In this document: in pieces, positions 7,764 through 16,940 of the stretch
Layout: every line of letters starts with the position of its first letter
How positions within the stretch are numbered: position 1 is the stretch's first letter
DNA from: Nocardia sp. NRRL S-836
GTDB taxonomy: Bacteria > Actinomycetota > Actinomycetes > Mycobacteriales > Pseudonocardiaceae
Assembly (NCBI RefSeq): GCF_001279525.1
Contig: NZ_LGDY01000091.1
Span: forward strand, 496,001 to 560,000
Reading direction: 5' to 3'
DNA: 64,000 nt
Notes under the pieces: generated by a model
What the model saw: only the letters and a program-made list of their open reading frames with translations
Told to the model about the DNA's origin: nothing
Database searches by the model: none
Made by a program: the position numbers and the translations under genes

Positions 7764-9252
7764 ACCCGTCATCGAGGTCGCGGGCGTCACCAAGACGTTC
7801 GCGGGCGTGAAGGCGCTCGACGGCGTCGACTTCACCCTGCACCCCGGCGAGGTCCACGCCCTGGTCGGTGAGAACGGCGCCGGCAAGTCGACGCTCATCA
7901 AGGTGCTGACCGGCATCCACCGGCCCGACGGGGGCGAGGTCCGGCGTGCCGGTCGCATCTCCACGATCTACCAGGAGGTCAACCTCATCCCGCTGATGAG
8001 CGTGGCCGCCAACCTGTACCTCGGCCGGGAGCCGCGCAACCGGCTCGGCCTGATCGACCGGGCCGCGGCGAACGCCGGCGCGCGGCGGATCCTGGCGGGC
8101 TACGGCATCACCGCCGACGTCAGCCGGCCGCTCGGCACGCTGTCCGTCGGCGAGCAGCAGATGGTCGCGCTGGCCCGCGCGGTCGAGGCCGAGGCGGACG
8201 TCGTGATCATGGACGAACCCACCTCGTCGCTCGAACCGCGCGAGGTGGAGACGCTGTTCGAGGTCGTGGAACGGTTGCACGGCCAGGGCATCGCCATCGT
8301 GTACGTCAGCCACCGCATGGACGAGCTGTACCGGATCTGCGACACCGTCACGGTGCTGCGCGACGGCCGCAAGGTCCACAGTGGACCGCTGCGTGACCTG
8401 CCGAGGATCGAGCTGGTCTCGTTGATGCTCGGCCGGTCGGTGAGCGACATCAGGGCCGGTGGCACCACGGCGTTCGGCGAGGACCACCACGCAGGCAAGG
8501 AACCGGTGCTGCGCGCGGAGGACCTGACCAGCAGGCCCAGGCTCAACGGGGTGGGCCTGACCATCCGGCCGGGGGAGGTGGTGGGCCTGGCCGGCCTGCT
8601 CGGCTCCGGCCGCACGGAGACCGCGAAGGCGATCATCGGCGCCCTCCCGACCCAGCACGGCACGGTGCTCGTCGGCGGCCGGGCCGTGCCGCGCGGCAAC
8701 GTGAAGGCCGCGATGCGCGCGGGCATCAGCATGCTCGCCGAGGACCGCAAGGCGGAGGGCATCATCCCGCACCTGTCCGTGCGGGAGAACATCGTCCTGG
8801 CCGCGCTGCCGCGGCTGAGCCGGTTCGGCCTCGTCAGCCGTGCGCGGCAGGACCGGATCGTGGACCTGTTCGTGACCAGGCTGCGCATCAAGGTCTCCAG
8901 CCCCGAGCAGCGGGTCGCCGAACTCTCCGGCGGCAACCAGCAGAAGGTGCTGCTGGCGCGCTGGTTGTGCGCCGAGCCCAAGGTGCTGCTGCTGGACGAA
9001 CCCACCCGTGGCATCGACGTCGGCGCCAAGGCCGAGGTGCAGGCGCTGATCGACGAGCTCGCGCAGGAGGGCCTGGCGGTGCTGCTGATCAGCTCCGAGC
9101 TGGACGAGCTGCTCGACGGCGCCGACCGGCTGGTCGTCCTGCGCGACGGCCACGTCGCGGGTGAGCTGACCGGCGCCGAGCTCACCCGCGAGCACGTGCT
9201 CAGGGCGATCGCGGCCGAGACGGGGGTGGCGGATGACGTTGACAGCCACTAG
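7753..9252 (+). CDS. Sugar ABC transporter double-ATPase subunit
   Basis: The 499-aa product contains two tandem ABC domains, as in RbsA/MglA/AraG. The first has an intact Walker A (GENGAGKST, residues 39-47), signature LSVGEQQ and Walker B VVIMDEPTS. The second has the usual degenerate P-loop (GLLGSGRTET), the signature LSGGNQQK and LLLDEPTRGID. This asymmetry is normal in the family. It energises import together with the two permeases. It overlaps the upstream gene by 11 bp and the downstream permease gene by 20 bp, implying translational coupling. Confidence 0.93.
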   Translation: MPTEPVIEVAGVTKTFAGVKALDGVDFTLHPGEVHALVGENGAGKSTLIKVLTGIHRPDGGEVRRAGRISTIYQEVNLIPLMSVAANLYLGREPRNRLGLIDRAAANAGARRILAGYGITADVSRPLGTLSVGEQQMVALARAVEAEADVVIMDEPTSSLEPREVETLFEVVERLHGQGIAIVYVSHRMDELYRICDTVTVLRDGRKVHSGPLRDLPRIELVSLMLGRSVSDIRAGGTTAFGEDHHAGKEPVLRAEDLTSRPRLNGVGLTIRPGEVVGLAGLLGSGRTETAKAIIGALPTQHGTVLVGGRAVPRGNVKAAMRAGISMLAEDRKAEGIIPHLSVRENIVLAALPRLSRFGLVSRARQDRIVDLFVTRLRIKVSSPEQRVAELSGGNQQKVLLARWLCAEPKVLLLDEPTRGIDVGAKAEVQALIDELAQEGLAVLLISSELDELLDGADRLVVLRDGHVAGELTGAELTREHVLRAIAAETGVADDVDSH

Positions 9253-10165
9253 GACGCGCTGGTTGCGGGACAACGGCGTCTACCTCGCCGTCGCCGCCCT
9301 GCTGCTGTTCAACGTCCTGTTCACCACGAACTTCCTGACCGTGGGCAACTTCCGCACCCAGCTGGTCCAGGCCGCACCCGTGCTGATCGTCGCGCTCGGC
9401 ATGGCGCTGGTGATCGGCACCGAGGGCGTGGACCTGTCCGTCGGCGCGGTCATGGCCCTGGCCGCCGCCCTCATCCCGCTCTACCTCGGCTACGGCCCGC
9501 TGCCCGCGGTCCTGGTCGCACTCGCGGTCGGGCTGGTGGCGGGCGCGTTCAACGGGTTCCTGGTGGCACGGGTGGGCATCCAGCCGATCGTCGCGACCCT
9601 CGCGCTCCTGGTCGCCGGACGCGGCCTGGCGCTGGTGATCGCGGACGGTCAGCTGGTGCAGCTGCACGACCCGGCGTTCCTGGCGCTGGGCACCGGCGAC
9701 GCGTTCGGCCTGCCGATCAGCGTGCTGGTCGCGGGCGTCCTCGCGATCGCGGTGGCCGGTCTGGTCAACCGCACCACGTTCGGCCGTCAGCTCGTCGCCG
9801 TCGGCGGCAACCGCAGGGCCGCGCACCTGGCCGGCCTGCCGGTGGGCCGGGTGCTGGTCGGCGTCTACGCGATCTGCGGCGTGCTCGCGGCGGTGGCGGG
9901 TGTGCTCGCCACGGCACGGCTCGGCGCGAGCGACCCCGCCGACACCGGCCTGCTCATGGAGCTGTCCGCGATCACCGCGGTCGTCGTCGGCGGAACCCCG
10001 CTGACCGGCGGCAGGGTGCGCGTCCTGGGCACGGTCATGGGCGTCGTGCTGATGCAGCTCGTCAGGGCCACGCTGATCAAGCACAACCTGCCCGACTCCA
10101 TCGCGCAGATGATCCAGGCCGCGATCATCGTGGCCGCCGTCTACGTCGCGAGGGAGCGCCGATGA
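9233..10165 (+). CDS. Sugar ABC transporter permease (RbsC type), first
   Basis: This 310-aa, very hydrophobic protein has 8-10 predicted membrane segments and the RbsC-family marks GTEGVDLSVGAVMALAA near residue 62 and VGGTPLTGG near residue 250. The two permease genes are adjacent and their products most likely form a heterodimeric channel for the sugar. ATG at 9233 lies inside the ATPase gene. Its stop shares ATGA with the next permease gene. Confidence 0.92.
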   Translation: MTLTATRTRWLRDNGVYLAVAALLLFNVLFTTNFLTVGNFRTQLVQAAPVLIVALGMALVIGTEGVDLSVGAVMALAAALIPLYLGYGPLPAVLVALAVGLVAGAFNGFLVARVGIQPIVATLALLVAGRGLALVIADGQLVQLHDPAFLALGTGDAFGLPISVLVAGVLAIAVAGLVNRTTFGRQLVAVGGNRRAAHLAGLPVGRVLVGVYAICGVLAAVAGVLATARLGASDPADTGLLMELSAITAVVVGGTPLTGGRVRVLGTVMGVVLMQLVRATLIKHNLPDSIAQMIQAAIIVAAVYVARERR

Positions 10166-11112
10166 CCACGACCCTCGCCTCCGCCCGCACGAAGGTCCTG
10201 CAGCGCCAGGGAGCAGCGGTCGCGCTGGTCCTCATGGTCACGGTGGCGTGGCTGGTGTTCCCGCGCTTCGGCAGTCTCGACAACGTCCGCGACCTCGCCC
10301 TGCAGGGGTCGTTCCTGGCCGTGATCGCGATCGGCATGACGTTCGTGATCATCACCGGCGGCATCGACCTGTCCGTCGGGTCGCTCTACGCACTGGGCGG
10401 TGTGCTCGCGGCGTACGGCTCGCAGTGGGGGTTCTTCGCCGCACTGCTGTTCCCGCTCGTGGTGTGCGGGCTCATCGGCGTGGTCAACGGCCTGCTGATC
10501 GCCCGCACGAGCATGGCGCCGTTCATCGTCACGCTCGCCTCGCTCCTGTTCGCCCGCGGGCTGCTGCTGGTGATCACCGACGAGGGCGCCACCACGTACC
10601 AGATCGCACCGGACTCGGCGTTCGTCGAACTGGGCCGCGGCACGGTGTTCGGCTTCGGCCACCCGGTGTTCGTCGCGCTCGTGCTGGCCGTGCTCGGCGG
10701 ACTGCTGCTCCACCGCACCACCTTCGGCCAGAACGTGTTCGCCACCGGCGGCGCGGAGTCCTCGGCGGTCCTGATGGGCGTCCCCGTCGCGCGCACCAAG
10801 GTCCTCGTCTACACCATGAGCGGCACGCTGGCGGGTCTCGCCGGCGCGCTCACCGCCGCCTACCTCCAGTCCGGTGTGACGGTGATCGGCGTCGGCACCG
10901 AGCTGGACGCGATCTCCGTGGTCGTCATCGGCGGCACGCTGCTGACCGGCGGCGCGGGCACCGTGCTGGGCACCATGATCGGCGTCGGCCTGCGCACGGT
11001 GATCCAGAACGTGATCAACCAGATCGGCACCCTCGACAGCAACCTCCAGTCCGTGGTGAGCGGCGTCTTCCTGCTCATCGTCGTCGTCCTGCAACGCACA
11101 CTCCGGAGATAG
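10162..11112 (+). CDS. Sugar ABC transporter permease (RbsC type), second
   Basis: The 316-aa product is a paralogue of the preceding permease, with the corresponding motifs ITGGIDLSVGSLYALGG and IGGTLLTGGAGTVLGT and a similar membrane topology. Systems with two different permeases of this kind are common in galactofuranose, rhamnose and autoinducer-2 type transporters. The ATG overlaps the stop of the first permease by 4 bp. The GH2 gene starts 7 bp after its stop, so it belongs to the same operon. Confidence 0.92.
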   Translation: MTTTLASARTKVLQRQGAAVALVLMVTVAWLVFPRFGSLDNVRDLALQGSFLAVIAIGMTFVIITGGIDLSVGSLYALGGVLAAYGSQWGFFAALLFPLVVCGLIGVVNGLLIARTSMAPFIVTLASLLFARGLLLVITDEGATTYQIAPDSAFVELGRGTVFGFGHPVFVALVLAVLGGLLLHRTTFGQNVFATGGAESSAVLMGVPVARTKVLVYTMSGTLAGLAGALTAAYLQSGVTVIGVGTELDAISVVVIGGTLLTGGAGTVLGTMIGVGLRTVIQNVINQIGTLDSNLQSVVSGVFLLIVVVLQRTLRR

Positions 11113-11119
11113 GAGCACC

Positions 11120-13831
11120 ATGACCAGACGCGTCCTGGGCGTACTGGCCGGAATCCTCATCGCGACCACAACCCTGACCCCGACGGCCGCGCACGCCGCC
11201 GAGTGGCAGCCCAAACCCGCACCCCTCACGACACCGTGGACCAGCCAGGTGTCGCCGTCCAACGCCCTGCCCGAGTACCCGCGACCGCAGCTCGTCCGGC
11301 AGGAGTGGCAGAACCTCAACGGTGTCTGGGAGTTCACGGGTGCTCCCGACCTGACCTCGCCTCCCTTCGGCAGGCCGCTGGCCGAAGGGGTCCTCGTGCC
11401 GTACCCGGTCGAGTCCGCTCTGTCGGGTGTCAAACGGCACGAGGACAACATGTTCTACCGCCGCACGTTCACCGTTCCGTCCTCCTGGGACGGTCGCAGG
11501 GTCAAGCTCAACTTCGGCGCGGTCACCTGGGAGACCAGGGTGTGGGTCAACGGCACCCAGGTCGGCACGCACACCGGTGGCTTCGACGCGTTCTCGTTCG
11601 ACATCACGCCCGCGCTGCGGACGGGCGGCAACGAGATCATCGTCGGCGTCCACTCGCCGGTCGACGGCAGCCGCTACCCGATCGGCAAGCAGCGCCGCAA
11701 CCCGGACGGCATCTTCTACACCGCCGCGTCCGGGATCTGGCAGACCGTCTGGCTGGAACCCGTGCGGGCGCAGCACATCACCCGCCTCGACACCACCCCG
11801 GACGTGCCCGCGGGCGTGCTCGACCTGGTTGTCCAGGGCAGCGCCGGCCAGACCGTCACCGCGCAGGTGCTCAGCGGCGGGAAGGTCGTGGGAACGGCGA
11901 CCGGGCAGGTCGGTCAGCACCTGCGTGTCCCGGTGCCCAACGCGCGGCTGTGGTCGCCGGACGACCCGTTCCTCTACGACCTGCGCGTCACGTCGGCCAG
12001 CGGTGACGCCGTCACCGGCTACTTCGGCATGCGCTCGCTGGGCAAGGCCGTGGTCGGCGGCGTCATGCGGCCGTTGCTCAACGGCAAGTTCGTCTTCCAG
12101 CTCGGCACGCTCGACCAGGGCTACTGGCCCGACGGCGTCTACACCGCCCCGACCGACGCCGCGCTGCGGTGGGACCTCGAACGCCAGAAAGCACTGGGGT
12201 TCAACATGGTCCGCAAGCACATCAAGGTCGAACCGGCCCGCTGGTACTACCACGCCGACCGCCTCGGCCTGCTGGTGTGGCAGGACATGCCCGCGCTCGA
12301 CGCCGTCGACGAGGTCCCGAACGGCCACACCGCGTTCGAGTCCGAGCTGCGCCGGATCGTCGACCAGCTCAAGGGCATCACGTCGATCGTGCAGTGGGTA
12401 CCGTTCAACGAGGGCTGGGGCGAGTACGACGCCGGCCGCATCACCGACCTGGTCCGCTCGATCGACAACACCAGGCTGGTCAACCACAACTCCGGCGCCA
12501 ACTGCTGCGTCTCCGACCCCGACCCCGGCAACGGGGACGTGATCGACGACCACCACTACCAGATCACCACGGCCACCCGGACCCCCGACGCGCGCCGCGT
12601 GGCCGTGCTCGGCGAGTTCGGCGGTCTCGGCCGCCGGATCACCGGCCACGAGTACCAGCCGGGCCGCGGGTTCGCCTACGGCGCCCTGTACCCGGACGAG
12701 ACGTCGCTGACCACGCGGTACGTGGAGATCACCAAGCAGGTCGCGCGCATGGTGCACACCCGCGGCCTGTCCGGGTCGGTCTACACCGAGCCCTACGACG
12801 TGGAGAACGAGGTCAACGGCTTCTACACCTACGACCGCCAGGTGCTGAAGACGACCGAGGCGCGGGTGCGGGAGGTCAACCAGCGGGTCCTGGCCATCGC
12901 GAACGGCACGGCGGTCGGCCCGGACGACGTGGTCTCCCTGCGCGTCACCACGTCCGGCTACACCGACCGCTACCTGCGCCACCGCGACAGCCTGGCCCGC
13001 ACCGACGTGCCCGCCTCCGACCTGGACCGCCTGGACGCCACGTTCTTCGCGCGCCCCGGTCTCGCGGACGCGTCCTGCCTGTCGTTCGAGTCGCGCAACT
13101 TCCCCGGTCAGTACCTGCGGCACAGCAACTCCCGGATCGGCACCGCCGCGAACCCGGCCGCGGGGGACGCCACGTTCTGCGCCCGCGCGGGATCGGGCGG
13201 CACCGCGCTGGAGTCGTACAACCAGCGCGGCGCGTTCATCCGGCACTACAACGAGAACGTGTACCTGGCGCGCTCGGGTGGCCCGAACCCGTGGGACACC
13301 GCGAGCTCCTTCGCCGCGGACACCACCTGGGCGGTGGGCGGCGCGCTGTGGCGCAGCGGCGCTGACCTGCCGCTGGACCAGGCCCGGTCGTTCCGGGTCA
13401 CCACGCCCGGCTTCACCGACCGCTACCTGCGGCACCGCGAGGGCCTGGCGCGCACGGACGTGGTGACCGCCGGCAGCGCCGCGCTGCTCAAGGCGGACGC
13501 CACGTTCGTGGTCCGGCGCGGCCTCGCCGACCCGTCCTGCTACTCGCTGGAGGCCCGCAACTACCCCGGTCAGTTCCTGAGGCACGCGGACTTCCGCGTC
13601 CGGCTCGGCACGAACGACAACAGCGAGCTGTTCCGCCGTGATGCGACGTTCTGCGCGCAGCCCGGCCGTGGCGGCGTCCGGCTGGAGTCGGTCAACGAGC
13701 TCGGCACCAACGTCCGGCACTACGCAGAGGAGGTTTGGGTCGCATCGAGCGGCGGCGCCCACGTCTACGACAACCCTGCCGGCTATCCGGAGGACGTGAG
13801 CTGGGCCGTCACCTCACCCTGGGCACCCTAG
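11120..13831 (+). CDS. Secreted GH2 glycosidase with two AbfB-type modules
   Basis: The 903-aa product has a signal peptide (cleavage after THAHA-like AAHA near residue 28). A GH2 sugar-binding domain (residues about 50-190), an Ig-like domain and a TIM barrel follow. The general acid/base is E431 in PFNEGWGEYD and the nucleophile E499 in VLGEFGGLG. Residues about 613-740 and 752-900 are two copies of an AbfB (CBM42-like, arabinofuranose-binding) beta-trefoil, each opening with F/LRVTT-G-TDRYLRHR. The substrate is probably an arabinose- or galactose-decorated polysaccharide whose product the upstream transporter imports. GH2 specificity cannot be read directly. Confidence 0.88.
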   Translation: MTRRVLGVLAGILIATTTLTPTAAHAAEWQPKPAPLTTPWTSQVSPSNALPEYPRPQLVRQEWQNLNGVWEFTGAPDLTSPPFGRPLAEGVLVPYPVESALSGVKRHEDNMFYRRTFTVPSSWDGRRVKLNFGAVTWETRVWVNGTQVGTHTGGFDAFSFDITPALRTGGNEIIVGVHSPVDGSRYPIGKQRRNPDGIFYTAASGIWQTVWLEPVRAQHITRLDTTPDVPAGVLDLVVQGSAGQTVTAQVLSGGKVVGTATGQVGQHLRVPVPNARLWSPDDPFLYDLRVTSASGDAVTGYFGMRSLGKAVVGGVMRPLLNGKFVFQLGTLDQGYWPDGVYTAPTDAALRWDLERQKALGFNMVRKHIKVEPARWYYHADRLGLLVWQDMPALDAVDEVPNGHTAFESELRRIVDQLKGITSIVQWVPFNEGWGEYDAGRITDLVRSIDNTRLVNHNSGANCCVSDPDPGNGDVIDDHHYQITTATRTPDARRVAVLGEFGGLGRRITGHEYQPGRGFAYGALYPDETSLTTRYVEITKQVARMVHTRGLSGSVYTEPYDVENEVNGFYTYDRQVLKTTEARVREVNQRVLAIANGTAVGPDDVVSLRVTTSGYTDRYLRHRDSLARTDVPASDLDRLDATFFARPGLADASCLSFESRNFPGQYLRHSNSRIGTAANPAAGDATFCARAGSGGTALESYNQRGAFIRHYNENVYLARSGGPNPWDTASSFAADTTWAVGGALWRSGADLPLDQARSFRVTTPGFTDRYLRHREGLARTDVVTAGSAALLKADATFVVRRGLADPSCYSLEARNYPGQFLRHADFRVRLGTNDNSELFRRDATFCAQPGRGGVRLESVNELGTNVRHYAEEVWVASSGGAHVYDNPAGYPEDVSWAVTSPWAP

Positions 13832-13839
13832 GAGGAAAA

Positions 13840-14913
13840 GTGTTGCTACGCCTTGTCTCCGTATCAGCTCTTGTACTCAGCACGATCGTCGTCCCCGGCG
13901 CCGCGGCCTCCGCCGAGGTGGTCGAGGCGATGAGCCGCGACTTCGGCATCACCAAGGGCGAAGCGCTGGCGCGGATCAGCCAGGAGAAGACCGCGCTGCG
14001 CATCGACCCGTCCGCGCAGGCGGCGGCCGGGAACGCCTACGGCGGCAGCTGGTTCGCCGACGGCAAGCTCAACGTCGCCGTCACCGACCCGGCGAAGGCC
14101 GACGCCGTCCGTGCCACCGGTGCGACGCCGGTGCTGCGGGCGAAGTCGCTGGCATCGTTGAACTCCACGAAGGACGGCATCGACCGGATGTCGAAGTCGG
14201 GCAAGGTCCCGGCCGGGATCGCGTCGTGGCGGGTCGACGTCCCGACCGGCACGGTCGTGGTCGAAGCCGAGCCCACGGCCGACGTCTCCGCACTGCCGAA
14301 GGACGTCGTGGTCAAGCGCGACGGCGTCCGGCAGCCACGCACGTTCGCCGCGGGCACCGTGGGCGGCGACCCGTTCTACACCGGCAACGTGCGGTGCTCG
14401 ATCGGGTTCTCCGTGCACGGCGGCTACGTGACCGCCGGGCACTGCAACGTCGGCGCCTGGAACGTCTACGGCTGGGACCGGTCGTGGCAGGGCGAGTTCG
14501 TCGGTTCGTCGTTCCCCACCAACGACTACGGCTGGGTGCGCACCGGCGGTGGCTGGTGGAACGTCCCCGTCGTGCTCGGCTGGGGCCAGGTGAGCGACGC
14601 GCTGGTGCGCGGTTCGTGGGAGGCACCGCCCGGCACGTCCGTGTGCCGTTCGGGCTCGACCTCGCACTGGCACTGCGGCGTGGTGCAGGGCCGCAACGAG
14701 ACCGTGAACTACCAGCAGGGCGCGGTCTACGAGATGGTCGGCACGTCGGTGTGCGCGGAGCCGGGTGACTCCGGCGGCTCGTTCATCACCGGTGACCAGG
14801 CCCAGGGCGTCACGTCCGGCGGCTACGGCGACTGCACGGGCGGTGGCCGCACGTGGTTCCAGCCCGTCAACGAGATCCTGCGGGTCTACGGGCTGACGCT
14901 GCTCACCGCCTGA
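13840..14913 (+). CDS. Secreted streptogrisin-like S1 serine protease precursor
   Basis: The 357-aa product has a signal peptide ending near AASA, an alpha-lytic-protease-type prodomain (about residues 25-175) and a chymotrypsin-fold catalytic domain. The triad is H201 (TAGHC), D229 (TNDYGW) and S311 (EPGDSGGS). Such enzymes are made as inactive zymogens whose prodomain folds the protease. GTG at 13840 has GGAGG four bases upstream; TTG at 13843 is an alternative with better spacing. It begins 8 bp after the GH2 stop, so it may be the last gene of the sugar operon; a strong hairpin follows. Confidence 0.9.
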   Translation: MLLRLVSVSALVLSTIVVPGAAASAEVVEAMSRDFGITKGEALARISQEKTALRIDPSAQAAAGNAYGGSWFADGKLNVAVTDPAKADAVRATGATPVLRAKSLASLNSTKDGIDRMSKSGKVPAGIASWRVDVPTGTVVVEAEPTADVSALPKDVVVKRDGVRQPRTFAAGTVGGDPFYTGNVRCSIGFSVHGGYVTAGHCNVGAWNVYGWDRSWQGEFVGSSFPTNDYGWVRTGGGWWNVPVVLGWGQVSDALVRGSWEAPPGTSVCRSGSTSHWHCGVVQGRNETVNYQQGAVYEMVGTSVCAEPGDSGGSFITGDQAQGVTSGGYGDCTGGGRTWFQPVNEILRVYGLTLLTA

Positions 14914-14919
14914 TCGGCG

Positions 14920-14950
14920 GGTCCACCGGGACGCCGCGTCCCGGTGGACC
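14920..14950. terminator. Bidirectional hairpin terminator
   Basis: A perfect 14-bp inverted repeat (GGTCCACCGGGACG, loop CCG, CGTCCCGGTGGACC) sits exactly between two convergent genes. There is no U-tract, as is common in high-GC actinobacteria. Confidence 0.75.
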
Positions 14951-14953
14951 TCC

Positions 14954-15985
14954 TCAGGTGAACAGGATCCGGGCCGCCACCGCACGCCCCAGCCACGTCC
15001 GCAGCCCGGTGAACGCCGCCTCGGCCACACCGGGCTCCCGCACCATGGACAGCCCGCGCCGCATCGCCTTGCGCGCCAGGTACCGCCGGCGCAGACCGGC
15101 GCCGTCGTAGTGCTCCAGCACGTACCTGTTGCCGCTGCGCAGGTAGTCGACCGTCACCGACGCGGCCAGCTCCGACATCCGCAGGCACGGGTCGAGCCCG
15201 CCCGCGGTCAACGGCGACACCGCGCCCGCCGCGTCCCCGACCAGCAGCCCCTCGGTGCTCACGATCCGGCGCAGCACACCGCCGACCGGGATCGGCCCGC
15301 CGCGGCGCCGGACCGGACCGGCGGGCGCGGGTGTGGGAAACGTGTCCTTGAACCGCTGCAGCAGCCGGGGGAGCGGCGCGGTGAACCGGTCGGCCCGGCC
15401 GGCGAGCCCGACGTGGGCGTGCTCGCCGTCGTCGACGACCCAGGCGAGGTAACCGGGTGCCAGCCGCGGGTCGAGCACGCAGTGGAACGTGGGCGTCGAG
15501 CCGGAGGCGACCGGGTAGACCTCCTCGATGCCGGTGATGAGCGTGCGGTTGACGTCGAGGCCCAGCTGCCGGGCCACGGTCGAGCGGGCACCGTCCGCGC
15601 CGATCGTGAAGCGCGCCTTCGTGGCCCCGGCCGGGTAGCTCGCACCCAGCCGGACCCGCGCACCGGCCCGTTCGGCGTCCCGCACGGCCTGCGCGTAGAC
15701 GCCCTCCATGTGGCCCACGCGGAACTCGTCGCGGGTGCTGACCAGTTCGACCGGATCGCGCAGCGACGGCGGGTGGAGCACCACGCGCCGGACCGCGGGC
15801 CCCAGGTGGGGGAGGTCGTAGTCCTCCAGCGTGCGCCGCACGAAGATGCCGGTGGTGCGGATGCCGCTGCCGAGGCTGCCGCGCCGCTCGCACACGGCGA
15901 CGTCCAGGCCCGCCTCGGCGAGCAGGCGGGCGGTGCGCAGTCCGGCGAGCCCGGCACCCACGACGAGCACGTCCACGGTGTCCAT
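14954..15985 (-). CDS. FAD-dependent oxidoreductase, geranylgeranyl-reductase-like
   Basis: The 343-aa product begins with the dinucleotide-binding motif VLVVGAGLAGLRTARLL and later has GADGARSTVARQLG and GLLVGDAAGAVSPLTAGG, the three FAD-contact motifs of the p-hydroxybenzoate hydroxylase/geranylgeranyl reductase superfamily. Members reduce isoprenoid chains or hydroxylate aromatics. The YRARYL-type C-terminal tail fits the reductase branch. ATG at 15985 begins directly at the Rossmann fold. It stands alone; no isoprenoid gene adjoins it, although a terpene cyclase lies about 3 kb away. Confidence 0.8.
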   Translation of the reverse strand: MDTVDVLVVGAGLAGLRTARLLAEAGLDVAVCERRGSLGSGIRTTGIFVRRTLEDYDLPHLGPAVRRVVLHPPSLRDPVELVSTRDEFRVGHMEGVYAQAVRDAERAGARVRLGASYPAGATKARFTIGADGARSTVARQLGLDVNRTLITGIEEVYPVASGSTPTFHCVLDPRLAPGYLAWVVDDGEHAHVGLAGRADRFTAPLPRLLQRFKDTFPTPAPAGPVRRRGGPIPVGGVLRRIVSTEGLLVGDAAGAVSPLTAGGLDPCLRMSELAASVTVDYLRSGNRYVLEHYDGAGLRRRYLARKAMRRGLSMVREPGVAEAAFTGLRTWLGRAVAARILFT

Positions 15986-16134
15986 GCCTGACGCTAGAAC
16001 GCGCAGGCCAGGTCGGTCCCCGTCGCGCGCGACACCTTCACCGGACCTGCACAGCACCTTCACGATTGACCCGGTTCGACACGCCGGTGACGGTGGTCGC
16101 AGCGAATGAGGTGTTCCCTCCGGGCCGCTGAGAG

Positions 16135-16515
16135 GTGAGAATCGTTCGCGTGGGGGATGCGCACGGGCGAACCGTCGAGAGCAGGGCCGGCGTTGCCGCG
16201 TTCCTGGCCGGGGTGTGGCTGATCGCGGCACCGCCGGTCCTGCACTTCGACGCGGCCGTGACCGCGTTCGAGCCGTACTGGCTGTCGATGGGCGTGGCGG
16301 TGCTGGTCATGCTGCTCGGCATGGTCCGCGCGATGGCCCCGTTGGACGTGCCGCTGCTGCGACCGATCACGATCGTGCTGGCACTCGTGCTGATCGCGGT
16401 GGCGTTGCTGCACAACGCCGACGGCAGCTCCGTCGTCTGGCTCAACCAGCTCGTGGTGGCCGGGGTGGTCGCGCTGTCGGCCGCGCTGGCGTTGCTGGTC
16501 ACGTTCCGCCGATGA
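16135..16515 (+). CDS. Small SPW-like membrane protein
   Basis: The 126-aa product has four hydrophobic segments (about residues 18-36, 50-68, 78-95 and 103-122). The topology and length recall SPW-repeat or DUF-type integral membrane proteins of actinobacteria; no function is known. The start is GTG at 16135. The stop overlaps the next gene through ATGA, so the two are translationally coupled. Confidence 0.65.
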   Translation: MRIVRVGDAHGRTVESRAGVAAFLAGVWLIAAPPVLHFDAAVTAFEPYWLSMGVAVLVMLLGMVRAMAPLDVPLLRPITIVLALVLIAVALLHNADGSSVVWLNQLVVAGVVALSAALALLVTFRR

Positions 16516-16940
16516 GCGACACCTGTCTGCTGTGCGGCGGCGCCCAGGAGCTCGTCGTCGGCGTCCGGGAACGCGGCCCGCACCCGCAGCTGCACGACTA
16601 CACCCGCGTGCTGTTCTGCCCGGCCTGCGACGTCGGCGAGCTGCGCGCGTTCAGCTTCGACGGCTTCGTGGCGTGGGACGAGGAGGACCCGGTCATGGTG
16701 TGGTCGGCGGCACTGTCCACAGCGGACGTCTCGCTGCTCCGCACCGCGTTCGCCTGCCCGAACCCGCTGGACCACCGGTGCGGGTGCGCCCAGCACGAGC
16801 GCGCCTACTCGACGAGCGTGGGCACGACGAAGACCCTGCTGTCCGAGTACGGCCCGCGGCGGCACAGCCCGGACGGCCGCTCGACGGCGACCGTCCGGGT
16901 GGCCGGCGGGCTCGCCGAGTTCCGGTCAGCAGCGCTCTGA
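16512..16940 (+). CDS. Cysteine-rich putative zinc-binding protein
   Basis: This 142-aa protein was not assigned to a family. It has CLLCGG at the N-terminus and CPAC at about residue 37, a typical four-cysteine zinc ribbon, and a further H-R-C-G-C-A-Q-H cluster near residue 92 that could hold a second metal. No signal peptide or membrane segment is seen. It is coupled to the small membrane protein upstream (4-bp overlap), suggesting a joint role. Its 3' end overlaps the convergent secreted-protein gene by 15 bp. Confidence 0.65.
   Translation: MSDTCLLCGGAQELVVGVRERGPHPQLHDYTRVLFCPACDVGELRAFSFDGFVAWDEEDPVMVWSAALSTADVSLLRTAFACPNPLDHRCGCAQHERAYSTSVGTTKTLLSEYGPRRHSPDGRSTATVRVAGGLAEFRSAAL

Noticed and set aside
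11075..13762. An 895-codon reading frame on the minus strand opposite the GH2 gene
   Set aside because: It is the mirror of a strongly supported GH2/AbfB protein; its product is low-complexity with no motif, and long antisense frames arise from the GC-rich codon bias.
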